This document shows, in pieces, positions 26,109-33,505 of a DNA stretch of 64,000 nucleotides; the first letter of the stretch is position 1, and each line of letters begins with the position of its first letter. The translations under genes were made by a program, and so were the position numbers. Below the pieces are notes generated by a model that saw only the letters and a program-made list of their open reading frames with translations, was not told where the DNA came from and did not search any database. This DNA comes from Pandoraea pulmonicola. GTDB taxonomy: Bacteria; Pseudomonadota; Gammaproteobacteria; Burkholderiales; Burkholderiaceae. The stretch covers positions 1,302,001-1,366,000 of the forward strand of contig NZ_CP010310.2 of the NCBI RefSeq assembly GCF_000815105.2, read 5' to 3'.

Positions 26109-26936
26109 TCAATGCTCTCGCGAGACGGGGCCGAGCGCATCGAGTACGCGCTCGGTGAGCGTCAGGTAATGCGCGGGCAGGGCCGGCACCACGGCGGCGA
26201 GCACGACGAGGCCGACCAGCGTCGTCACGGCAAAGCCCAGCGAAAACAGGTTCAGCGCCGGGGCGGCGCGGTTGAGCAACCCGAGCCCGAACTGAACGAC
26301 GAACGTGGTCAGGACCACGGGCAGCGCCAGCGTCATCGCCGCGGCGAGCGTCCAGCCCAGTGCGCGCAGCAGTCCGCTCAGGCCGTCGAGCGGCAAGCCG
26401 CCGCCGACGGGCCAGACGTCGAAACTGCGGCCCACGATGGCCATCGCGACGAGATGCCCATCCGCAATGAAGAACAGCAACATGCCCAGACACACCAGGA
26501 GCAGCGAGACGGGTTCGGTGGCTTCGCCGTTCATGGGATCGTTCATGGCGGCCATGGCGAGGCCCATTTGCGATGCGCACAGATAACCGACGAGTGTGAG
26601 CAGGGCGCGCACGATGAAGAACGCGAGGCCCAGCCCCGCACCGACGAGCACCTGTTCCGCGGCCAGCGCCACGCCGGCGAGCGAGAACGGGTCCGTGGCC
26701 GGCACGCCGGTGCGCGCGAGAACCGGCCACAGCGCCAGGCTCGACGCGAGCGCCGCGAGAATGCGCCAGCGCATCGGCACGACGCCTTCGCCCACGAGCG
26801 GCAGCATGCTCAGCGCGGCGAAGAAGCGACAGAAGGGCCACCACAGCAGCACGAGCTGGGCGGGCCACTGCGCGAGCCAGCCTTCCAGGCCAGGCCAGGT
26901 GGCAAACGAGAGTTGGGGCGGGAACGTCGTCGGCAT
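26109..26936 (-). CDS. fliR: FliR, flagellar export gate protein
   Basis: 275 residues with about six hydrophobic segments, normal for FliR. Recognisable parts are FCRFFAALSMLPLVGEGVVP near the N-terminus and EQVLVGAGLGLAFFIVRALL in the middle, and LLNRAAPALNLFSLGF in the C-terminal third. FliR forms the gate pore with FliP and FliQ in the inner membrane. Its stop lies 3 bases before flhB. Confidence 0.94.
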   Translation of the reverse strand: MPTTFPPQLSFATWPGLEGWLAQWPAQLVLLWWPFCRFFAALSMLPLVGEGVVPMRWRILAALASSLALWPVLARTGVPATDPFSLAGVALAAEQVLVGAGLGLAFFIVRALLTLVGYLCASQMGLAMAAMNDPMNGEATEPVSLLLVCLGMLLFFIADGHLVAMAIVGRSFDVWPVGGGLPLDGLSGLLRALGWTLAAAMTLALPVVLTTFVVQFGLGLLNRAAPALNLFSLGFAVTTLVGLVVLAAVVPALPAHYLTLTERVLDALGPVSREH

Positions 26937-26963
26937 GATCGGACGGCGGCAAGCGCGGCGGCG

Positions 26964-27236
26964 CTAGCCGGCGAGCGACGCCGCGCGGGCGAAGATCTCG
27001 GCGGCGAAGTCGGTCAGCGTGCCCGCCAGCCAAGGTGCGGCGAGGCCGAGCGTGAGCAGGGTGACGATCAGGCGGGGGAGGAACGACAGCGTTTGCTCGT
27101 TGATCTGCGTGGCGGCCTGAAACAGCGCGACCACCAGGCCGGTGACGAGGCTCGGCACGATCAGCACGAGCACGATGACGATGACGAGACGCAGGGCGTC
27201 GAGCCCGAGGTCGATGGCGATATCGCTGGTGAGCAT
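26964..27236 (-). CDS. fliQ: FliQ, flagellar export gate protein
   Basis: 90 residues with two membrane hairpin segments (about 17-40 and 52-75), the standard FliQ form. LVTGLVVALFQAATQINEQTLSFLPRL contains the family motif linking the two spans. Four FliQ subunits wrap the FliP5-R1 pore. The gene is between fliP and fliR as expected. Confidence 0.94.
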   Translation of the reverse strand: MLTSDIAIDLGLDALRLVIVIVLVLIVPSLVTGLVVALFQAATQINEQTLSFLPRLIVTLLTLGLAAPWLAGTLTDFAAEIFARAASLAG

Positions 27237-27245
27237 CGCGCCTCC

Positions 27246-28097
27246 TCAGACCGCCTGCACGCTGGTCACGAGCGTGCTGACCGTGAGCGTCCAGCCGTCG
27301 ATGAGCACGAACAGCAGGAGTTTGAGCGGCAACGAGACGACCAGCGGCGAGAGCATCATCATGCCCATCGCCATGAGCACGGACGCCACCACGAGATCGA
27401 TCACGAGAAACGGGATGAACAGCATCGCGCCGACCTGAAACGCCGTCTTGAGCTCGCTCAGCAGGAACGCCGACGCCTTGACCGGAAAACTGTGCGCCCG
27501 CGGTTCGGCGACATCGGTCTCGCCCGTGAGTCGCGCCATCAGCTCGAGCGACGTCTGGCGCGTTTGCGCGAGCATGAAGCGGGAGAGCGGCGCTTCGCCG
27601 GCGGCCAGCGCTTCGGTGAGCGTGATGCGGTTCTGATCGTAAGGCACCACGGCGTTCGTCCAGATGGCCTCGCCGACCGGGCGCATCACGACCAGGCTGA
27701 GCAGCAGCGCCATGCCGGTGAGCACGCGCGAGGGCAGACCTTGTTGCAGCCCCAGCGCCTGACGCAGCAGCGCGAGGATGATCGCAAAGCGCACGAAGGT
27801 CGTCATCACCATCAGCAGCATCGGCAGCAGGCCCAGCAGCGTCATCAGGATGAGCAGCTGCGTCTTGACGGTGAAGTCGGTGGTGCCGCCTTGCGTGCGC
27901 ACCTGCATCAGGGCGCCAGCGTCGTCCGCGCGCGCGCCGGTGGCGAAGAACGCGAGGCCGATCGCCACCAGTGCAAGCCCCAGGATCTCCGACGCGCACA
28001 GCGGGAAGCGGCGTTTGCCACGCTCGCGCTGCCGTTCGCGCCGATGTTCACACAGGCGCGGCTGCCGCTGGCGAAGGAGATGCCGTGCGATTCTCAT
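27246..28097 (-). CDS. fliP: FliP, flagellar export gate protein
   Basis: 283 residues. A signal-like segment ends near GARADD (about 60), preceded by a long basic N-terminus of about 35 residues that is unusual; FliP is normally about 245-255 residues, but no better start codon is visible downstream. The conserved blocks TTFVRFAIILALLRQALGLQ, PYDQNRITLTEA and FIPFLVIDLVVASVLMAMGM are diagnostic. Five FliP subunits form the pore core. The start overlaps the fliN stop by 4 bases. No fliO gene, the usual FliP assembly factor, is present. Confidence 0.95.
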   Translation of the reverse strand: MRIARHLLRQRQPRLCEHRRERQRERGKRRFPLCASEILGLALVAIGLAFFATGARADDAGALMQVRTQGGTTDFTVKTQLLILMTLLGLLPMLLMVMTTFVRFAIILALLRQALGLQQGLPSRVLTGMALLLSLVVMRPVGEAIWTNAVVPYDQNRITLTEALAAGEAPLSRFMLAQTRQTSLELMARLTGETDVAEPRAHSFPVKASAFLLSELKTAFQVGAMLFIPFLVIDLVVASVLMAMGMMMLSPLVVSLPLKLLLFVLIDGWTLTVSTLVTSVQAV

Positions 28098-28570
28098 TGC
28101 GCGAGCCGATCGAGCTCGATGGCGTCGAGCGTGAGGATCTTCAAGCCGTACTGCGTTCCCGAGACGACCACCTCGGCGAGTCCGACGGGGACGCCGTTGA
28201 CCAACACGGACAGCGGTGCGCCGGCCGCGCGGTCGAGACTGAGCACGTCGTCGGCGCGTAGCGCCGCGAATTCACCCAGCGTGAGACGCGAGGCGCCCAC
28301 TTCGAGCGTGAGCTTCACCGGCACGCGCCGGAGCGTTTCGCGCATGGCGAGCGGCGTGGGGGCTGCGCCCTCGTCAGCGGCCGTGCTCTCGATGCCGGCC
28401 GCGTCGGTATTGCCGCCCGTGGTGCCTTGGAGCCAGTCGGCGCCGAGGTCGTCGGAAAGGCTGTCGAGCGGCGCAAGGTCGTCGTTGAGCGGGTCGATGG
28501 CGCCGGCGCCCGGCGTCTGGGCGTCGGCATCCAGCGGAAGATGGGTGGACATGAGGGAAGTGGCGGACAT
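28094..28570 (-). CDS. fliN: FliN, flagellar switch C-ring protein
   Basis: 158 residues. The first 75 are acidic and disordered; the C-terminal SpoA domain (about 80-155) contains VPVKLTLEVGASRLTLGEF and SLDRAAGAPLSVLVNGVPVG, typical of FliN. FliN forms the lower C ring with FliM and anchors FliH. The family's usual length is 100-140, so the N-terminal extension is long. It overlaps fliP by ATGA and follows fliM by 7 bases. Confidence 0.93.
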   Translation of the reverse strand: MSATSLMSTHLPLDADAQTPGAGAIDPLNDDLAPLDSLSDDLGADWLQGTTGGNTDAAGIESTAADEGAAPTPLAMRETLRRVPVKLTLEVGASRLTLGEFAALRADDVLSLDRAAGAPLSVLVNGVPVGLAEVVVSGTQYGLKILTLDAIELDRLAQ

Positions 28571-28577
28571 GGAATCG

Positions 28578-29456
28578 TTACCCGAGAGTTTGAAAGTGCG
28601 TAAGGCAGAGATGCGCGTCGCGCTCGACGATGTCGGCGCTCATCAGCGGATCGTCGTCGATGCACACGAGCGCGCGCGGCATGAATCGCACCGGCAGCAC
28701 GTCGCCGGCCTTGGCGTCGAGCAGGGCGCCCAGCGTCAGGTCGACGTCGAGCCAGCGGGCGCTCAGGCGCACGGGAATCGTGGCGAGCTCGCACGGCGGA
28801 GTGGTGCGCTGCGCGGCGCGCTCACCGGCGTCCGGCCCGAGCTTCGACAGCCAGCAGCGGGCGTCTTCGGCGGCGAGCCGATACGCGACGGTGCCCAGCG
28901 GTGCGCCGCCGGCGTGCCCGGCATGGTCCGCGCGATCTGTGATGAGCGCGGTGATCCACAGCGACGGCGGTGTCTGACGCGGATCGGCGTCCACGTTCTC
29001 GACGACGTCCGACGGCAAGACGGACGCATCCGGCGACAACGCCTGACGCAGCGCGTCGAGCATCTGCCGCGCAAACCGCGCGACGAAGCGCTCGTAGGTC
29101 GCCGCGCGCGGCGTGAAGTGCAGCGCCGGCGGACCGACGAAGTCGTCGGCCTCGTAACGGAGGCGAAAGGCGTCGCGCATCAACCCGGCGTCGAGGGCAA
29201 CGTCGATGTAGTGATCGACGACGCGAAAGCGCTGCACGATGACGTCGCTCGCCCGAGGGGCGGCGGCGCTCACCGACATGGCCGCAACGCGCCACGCCAT
29301 AGCATGACGATGGCGGGCGTGCTGCGGTAATTGGACGTCGAGCCGCGAGCGCAACCGCTCGGTCAGCGGATCGAGGAGTTGCGTCGGCTGTCCGAGCCGG
29401 CACGGATCGAGTGCTCGGAAATTCCGGGGCGGCGTAGGCGCGTGCATGGCATTCAT
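28578..29456 (-). CDS. fliM: FliM, divergent flagellar switch protein (lateral type)
   Basis: 292 residues from ATG 29456 (a second ATG, 29447, is equally possible). The C-terminal SpoA domain (about 220-285) contains PVRLSARWLDVDLTLGALLDAKAGDVLPV. The middle has weak resemblance to the FliM GGXG domain. The N-terminus reads MNAMHAPTPPRNFRALDP and lacks the LSQDEIDALL-type peptide that docks phospho-CheY in ordinary FliM. Short, divergent FliM is a feature of lateral systems. Position upstream of fliN supports the call. The start is uncertain because no clear ribosome site is present. Confidence 0.82.
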   Translation of the reverse strand: MNAMHAPTPPRNFRALDPCRLGQPTQLLDPLTERLRSRLDVQLPQHARHRHAMAWRVAAMSVSAAAPRASDVIVQRFRVVDHYIDVALDAGLMRDAFRLRYEADDFVGPPALHFTPRAATYERFVARFARQMLDALRQALSPDASVLPSDVVENVDADPRQTPPSLWITALITDRADHAGHAGGAPLGTVAYRLAAEDARCWLSKLGPDAGERAAQRTTPPCELATIPVRLSARWLDVDLTLGALLDAKAGDVLPVRFMPRALVCIDDDPLMSADIVERDAHLCLTHFQTLG

Positions 29457-29529
29457 ATGATTGGAGACGATTCGCAGCGCTCGTGAGCGCGGGGAAGTTC
29501 GCATCCTAATGGCCATGCCCGGCCTTGTT

Positions 29530-29570
29530 GTTGGGGAATGCCCCAACCTGCCGGGCTTTGGGGCAAAGCC
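29530..29570. promoter_or_regulatory. TTGGGG motif array between fliM and fliE
   Basis: Three copies of TTGGGG lie within 33 bases: plus strand at 29531, minus strand at 29541-29546 (as CCCCAA) and plus strand at 29558. The first two form the palindrome GTTGGGG, AATG, CCCCAAC (29530-29547). The third is inside a second palindrome GGCTTTG, GGG, CAAAGCC (29554-29570). They occupy the divergent promoter region of fliM (minus) and fliE (plus). This looks like an operator for a flagellar regulator, but I cannot name it and see no convincing sigma-54 boxes. Confidence 0.4.
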
Positions 29571-29662
29571 TATTTATGGCGGTGACGAGCGTGCGTAAAG
29601 TGCGGAGTCTTCAAAGGCCAACTCCCGTGGGGACGGTGCCGATATCGACTACGGAGGGCCGA

Positions 29663-29995
29663 ATGCCTGTCTCGATGACACAAGCGCTGATGACCGAGCT
29701 GGATCGCATGCACGCGACGCAGCGCGAACTGGGCCGGGCGGCCGGTGCGAGCGAGTCCGATCTCGCGCACGTCGGCACGCTGAACAAACCCGACTTCGGC
29801 GCGATGCTGCGTGGTGTGGACGCCGCGCAGCGCGAAGCGGGCGAGCGCATGACGGCGGTCGATCTGGGACACAGCGACGATCTGACGGGCGCCATGCTGG
29901 CGAGCGCGCAGGCCGAACTGTCGTTCTCGATGCTGATGAAGACGCGCGACAAGGTCGTGGGCGCCGTCGAGGAACTGGTGCGCATGCCGTTCTGA
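29663..29995 (+). CDS. fliE: FliE, MS-ring/rod junction protein
   Basis: 110 residues. The C-terminal third, DDLTGAMLASAQAELSFSML and MKTRDKVVGAVEELVRMPF, is the FliE signature; FliE is otherwise poorly conserved. ATG 29663 has GGAGGG at 29653-29658. FliE links the MS ring to the FlgB rod. It is normally just upstream of fliF; here it stands alone, divergent from fliM, while fliF lies at the other end of the cluster. Confidence 0.88.
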   Translation: MPVSMTQALMTELDRMHATQRELGRAAGASESDLAHVGTLNKPDFGAMLRGVDAAQREAGERMTAVDLGHSDDLTGAMLASAQAELSFSMLMKTRDKVVGAVEELVRMPF

Positions 29996-30012
29996 TCGCG
30001 TCGGCACGGTGC

Positions 30013-30050
30013 GTCGCGCCCGGCGTGAGAACGTCAGGCCGGGACGCGAC
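30013..30050. terminator. Hairpin between convergent fliE and the ABC operon
   Basis: GTCGCGCCCGGC (30013-30024) pairs with GCCGGG-A-CGCGAC (30038-30050), 12 base pairs with one bulged A and a 13-base loop. There is no T-run, so it is not a classical intrinsic terminator. Its place between convergent genes suggests it blunts read-through or protects 3' ends. Confidence 0.45.
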
Positions 30051-30083
30051 GACACGAGCCTCGCACCTGCGCCGGCCGAACGT

Positions 30084-31751
30084 CTAGCCGTTCGCCGGCT
30101 TGCCGTTCAGTGTCGACGCGAGCGCGAGCAGCGAGCCGCTCACCGCCATCGACACGACGCCCATCGCCATCCCCTGCCCGATGGAGCCTTGCTCGAACTG
30201 CCGCCATACGAAGATCGACACCGTCTGCACGCCGCTGGGCGCGAGCAGCAGCGATGTGACGAGTTCGCGCGACGCGATCGCGAACACGATCATCAGCGAA
30301 GCACCGAGCGCGGGCATGACGAGCGGTAGCGTGATGCGTCGCAGGGTGACGCCGGACGACGCGCCGTGCACGCGGGCGGCGGCTTCGAGCGAGGCCGCCG
30401 TCTGCCGCAGCGCCGCGCTCGTGTAACGCACCGGGTAGGGCAGCAGCAGGCAGCTGTACGACAGCAGCAAAATGCCCCAGGTGTTGTACGGCGTGACCGG
30501 CCAGAACGGCAGGTTCCAGGCGAGGATCAGGCCCACGCCCACCACGATGCCGGGCAAGGCGTGCGGCATGAGCGACAGACCGTCGATCACCGTACGGGCG
30601 CGCATCGTCGACTTCACGACACACCATGCGCACAGGAATCCCAGCACCCCGGTGACGAGCGATGTCCCCAGCGCGAGCGACAGGCTGGTGAGCAGCGCGT
30701 CGAGACCTTCCGCACCCTGACCGAGCAGTGCCGCGAAGTGCGCCGTCGTCAGGTTCGCCATCGACAGCCCGCCCGAGAGCGTACCGGAGAAGGCCGTTGC
30801 CAGAATCGAGAAGAGGGGCGCCGCGGTCGCGAGCAGCGCCATCAGGCCGAAGCCACACAGCACCGGCACGCGCCACGGCCCCAATGCGCGCGGCGGCGAG
30901 GCAATCGGCTTGCCCGTCTGCGTCTCGAAGTCCTTGCCCGCCGCCAGCCGATGCTGCAACACAAACGCGAGCAGCGCGATGGCGGCGAGCACGATCGACA
31001 GGATCGAAGCGCCGGGCAGGTCGATGGGCCAATCGGCAAAGCGGCCTTCGATGGAGGTCACCAGCACGGGGAAGCCCGCGCGCGCGCCCAGCGCGGCAGG
31101 CGCGCCGAATTCTTCGATCGCCATCGTGAACGCCAGCAGCAGACTCGCGGCGAATGCCGGCAGCGCGAGCGGCAGCGTCACGCGTGCGAACGCGCGCCAT
31201 GCCGACGCCCCATGCACGCGTGCCACGTCCGCGAGCCGCGAGCCGGTGGTGGCCAGCGCGCGCGACACGGCGAAATATACGACAGGGAAGATGTTTAGCG
31301 TCATCACGAAGACGAGGCCCGGCAGCGAAAAGAGGAAGCGTCCGGCGTCCATTCCGGCGAGTTGCTGGGCGTAACCGCCCGTTTGCAGCAACAGCATCCA
31401 GCCCAGGGCCGCCAGGTACGGCGGCACCAGAAACGGCAGCAGGAAGCACAGATCCCAGAGTCGCGCACCCGGCACGTGGAACAGACCCCGCACCGCGCCC
31501 AGCGCTCCGCCGACGAGCGCGGTGCCGAGCGCCACCGACAGCCCGAGCCGCAAGGTGTTGGTCACCAGCGGCCACGTGGTGTCGTGCGAAAGCGTGGGCC
31601 AGACGGCGGAGAACGGTTCGCGCAGTGCGGCGAGCGAGCCCTGTGCCAGATGCGGGAAAACCGCCTGCATGAGCACGAACGCGACCGGCAATGCCACCAC
31701 GACGGCGAGCGCTGCAAGCGTCGCCGTCGGAAGGAGTCGTTGCGATTTCAC
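30084..31751 (-). CDS. ABC transporter permease, two-domain FbpB/ThiP type
   Basis: 555 residues from a GTG at 31751, 2 bases after the stop of the binding-protein gene. About twelve membrane spans are arranged as two repeated permease halves (about 1-270 and 290-555). Each carries an EAA-like loop: DVARVHGASAWRAFARVTLP in the first and AARVHGASSGVTLRRITLP in the second, which dock the ATPase. Fused permeases of this type serve ferric iron, thiamine, putrescine-like or phosphonate importers. It is the last gene of a porin-ATPase-binding protein-permease operon. Confidence 0.88.
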   Translation of the reverse strand: MKSQRLLPTATLAALAVVVALPVAFVLMQAVFPHLAQGSLAALREPFSAVWPTLSHDTTWPLVTNTLRLGLSVALGTALVGGALGAVRGLFHVPGARLWDLCFLLPFLVPPYLAALGWMLLLQTGGYAQQLAGMDAGRFLFSLPGLVFVMTLNIFPVVYFAVSRALATTGSRLADVARVHGASAWRAFARVTLPLALPAFAASLLLAFTMAIEEFGAPAALGARAGFPVLVTSIEGRFADWPIDLPGASILSIVLAAIALLAFVLQHRLAAGKDFETQTGKPIASPPRALGPWRVPVLCGFGLMALLATAAPLFSILATAFSGTLSGGLSMANLTTAHFAALLGQGAEGLDALLTSLSLALGTSLVTGVLGFLCAWCVVKSTMRARTVIDGLSLMPHALPGIVVGVGLILAWNLPFWPVTPYNTWGILLLSYSCLLLPYPVRYTSAALRQTAASLEAAARVHGASSGVTLRRITLPLVMPALGASLMIVFAIASRELVTSLLLAPSGVQTVSIFVWRQFEQGSIGQGMAMGVVSMAVSGSLLALASTLNGKPANG

Positions 31752-31753
31752 CG

Positions 31754-32725
31754 TCAGTGCTGGCCGTTGAGTTTGGCAAAACGCGCCAGCACTTCGGCGC
31801 GAGATGCGCTCGACGACTGTGCATCGCCCTGCGGCAGCAGACGGAGATCCTTGAACGACGCACGCTTGATCGCGATGTCCTCGCGCGCCGGAATCAGCCA
31901 GGCCTCGGCGACCATCTGCTGGCCTTCTTCCGAGAGCACGTAGTCGATGAACTGACGCGCCTCGTTCTGTTGCTTCGACGTGTTCAGGATCATCATCGGA
32001 CGCGGCGCGATAACCGTGCCGCTCGTCGGGAAGATCACCTTCACCGCTTCGCCGTTCGCCGCCGCCGCATACGCGACGTAATCGACCGCACCGAACACGG
32101 CCGCCTTGGCGCCTTGCAGCACGGGGTTGAGCGCCTGCGCGTTCGGACCGGAGACGACCATGCCGTTGTGCTTCAGATCGTCGAAGAGCTTCCACGCCTC
32201 GCCGCCCAGACGCGCCTGCAGGCCCAGCAGCAGGTCGGCCGATGCGCCCGAGAGCGCCGGGTCCGGCATGGTGACGAGATTGCGATAGCTCGGCTTGGTC
32301 AGATCGCGCCAGTCGTGCGGCTCGGGCGTGCCCGACTTTGCGTTCCACACGATGCCGAGCGCCGACAGACCCTGTGCGACGTAGTGCGGGGTCTTGAACG
32401 GTGCGGGCACGCGCGCGGCGTTGGCGCTCTGAAACGGGGCGAGCCAGCCGCGTTTTTCCAGATCCTGCGCGGTGTCCCACGAGGCCGAAATGAGCACATC
32501 GGCTCGCGGGTTGGCCTGTTCGGCCTCGATGCGGGCCATCACCTTGCCGGTCGTGGCCTGAAACACGTCGACCTTGATACCGGTCTTCTTCTCGAAACCC
32601 GCGGCGAGCTTCTTGCTCAGATTGCCGGGGCCGGCGGTGTAGACGGTCAGTGCATGCGCGTGTTGCACGCCGACGCTTGCAGCAAAGGCCATGGTGAGTG
32701 TCGCGATAATTTTGCGGTGGAGCAT
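31754..32725 (-). CDS. Periplasmic substrate-binding protein of the ABC importer
   Basis: 323 residues. A Sec signal peptide ends near residue 25 (QHAHA). The mature start LTVYTAGPGNLSKKLAAGFEKKTGIKV fits the iron/phosphonate/putrescine-like binding-protein superfamily, as do RADVLISASWDTAQDLEKRG and the C-terminal QFIDYVLSEEGQQMVAE. Ferric-binding proteins carry an adjacent tyrosine pair; here the corresponding part reads VDYVAYAAAANGE, without YY. Iron is therefore not proven, and 2-aminoethylphosphonate or another anion is equally possible. Confidence 0.85.
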   Translation of the reverse strand: MLHRKIIATLTMAFAASVGVQHAHALTVYTAGPGNLSKKLAAGFEKKTGIKVDVFQATTGKVMARIEAEQANPRADVLISASWDTAQDLEKRGWLAPFQSANAARVPAPFKTPHYVAQGLSALGIVWNAKSGTPEPHDWRDLTKPSYRNLVTMPDPALSGASADLLLGLQARLGGEAWKLFDDLKHNGMVVSGPNAQALNPVLQGAKAAVFGAVDYVAYAAAANGEAVKVIFPTSGTVIAPRPMMILNTSKQQNEARQFIDYVLSEEGQQMVAEAWLIPAREDIAIKRASFKDLRLLPQGDAQSSSASRAEVLARFAKLNGQH

Positions 32726-32731
32726 TATGGG

Positions 32732-33505
32732 CTACCTCGTAATACGTTTGTCAACGCGGCCGTGGGCAAGGATCACGATCTGATCGGCCAGCGCCTCGGC
32801 TTCGTCGCGGTCGTGCGTCACGTAGACGGCCGTGGTGCCAAGGCGAGAGAGCAGCGCGCCGATGTCGGCGCACAGGCGCGTGCGCAGATCGCGGTCGAGG
32901 TTGGAGAGCGGTTCGTCGAAGAGCAGCAGACGGGGCGCCGCAACGATGGCGCGCGCCAGCGCAACGCGCTGTTGCTGCCCGCCGGAGAGCGCTTGCGGAC
33001 GGCGTGCGCCGAAGCCGGCCAGGCCGACGAGCGCAAGCGCCTCTTCGACGCGCTCGGCACGCTGCGCACGGCCGACCCCGCCACGCATCTCGAGCGGGAA
33101 TGCCACATTGGCGGCGACCGTCATGTGCGGCCACAGGGCATAGTCCTGGAACACCATGCCGAGCGAGCGCCGCTCGGGCGCGTGGCAGACGGTGTCGCTC
33201 GCCACGAGCGTGTCGTCGAAACGGATCTCGCCCGCCGTGGGCGCGAGCAGTCCGGCCAGCAGCTTGAGCAGCGTGCTCTTGCCACAGCCGGAAGGGCCGA
33301 GCAGTGCGGTCGTCGTGCCCGCGGGCACATCGAGATCGATGCCGTCGAGCACGCGCACCGCACCAAAGGTCCGGTGCAGTGCGCGCAGCGAGACGGCGAC
33401 ACCCGGCGACATGCCGTTCGACGCGCGCGCCGAAGCGGCATCCATCGCGTCGTTCGATGCCGTCTTCGACATCACGCGCGGGAATGTGCCAGTGCCGCTC
33501 GTCAT
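32732..33505 (-). CDS. ABC importer ATPase (FbpC/PotA family)
   Basis: 257 residues from ATG 33505, whose first base overlaps the porin stop (TGATG). A second start at 33472 is possible. Walker A is LLGPSGCGKSTLLKLLAGL, Q-loop MVFQDYALWPHMTV, signature LSGGQQQRVALARA, Walker B LLLFDEPLSNLDRDLR and switch His VYVTHDRDEAEALA. The C-terminal regulatory TOBE-like domain of long FbpC/PotA proteins is absent. It energises the fused permease at 30084. Confidence 0.93.
   Translation of the reverse strand: MTSGTGTFPRVMSKTASNDAMDAASARASNGMSPGVAVSLRALHRTFGAVRVLDGIDLDVPAGTTTALLGPSGCGKSTLLKLLAGLLAPTAGEIRFDDTLVASDTVCHAPERRSLGMVFQDYALWPHMTVAANVAFPLEMRGGVGRAQRAERVEEALALVGLAGFGARRPQALSGGQQQRVALARAIVAAPRLLLFDEPLSNLDRDLRTRLCADIGALLSRLGTTAVYVTHDRDEAEALADQIVILAHGRVDKRITR

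Noticed and set aside
22874..28097. Could fliPQR-flhBA be part of a type III secretion injectisome
   Set aside because: Rod, hook, ring, flagellin and stator genes are all present and FlhA/FlhB show flagellar-type features; no needle or translocator genes are visible.
24910..29330. Open frames of more than 1000 codons antisense to or out of frame with flhB-fliM
   Set aside because: They are Arg/Ala/His-rich, lack any family motif and are explained by high GC at third positions of the real genes on the minus strand.
29571..29662. Sigma-54 promoter or sigma-28 promoter for fliE
   Set aside because: GG-N10-GC pairs and a TAAAGTGC box occur, but no candidate has both halves at the right spacing; such matches are frequent by chance in this composition.
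31754..32725. Firm assignment of the ABC importer to ferric iron
   Set aside because: The adjacent tyrosine pair of ferric-binding proteins is not seen, so only the superfamily is called.
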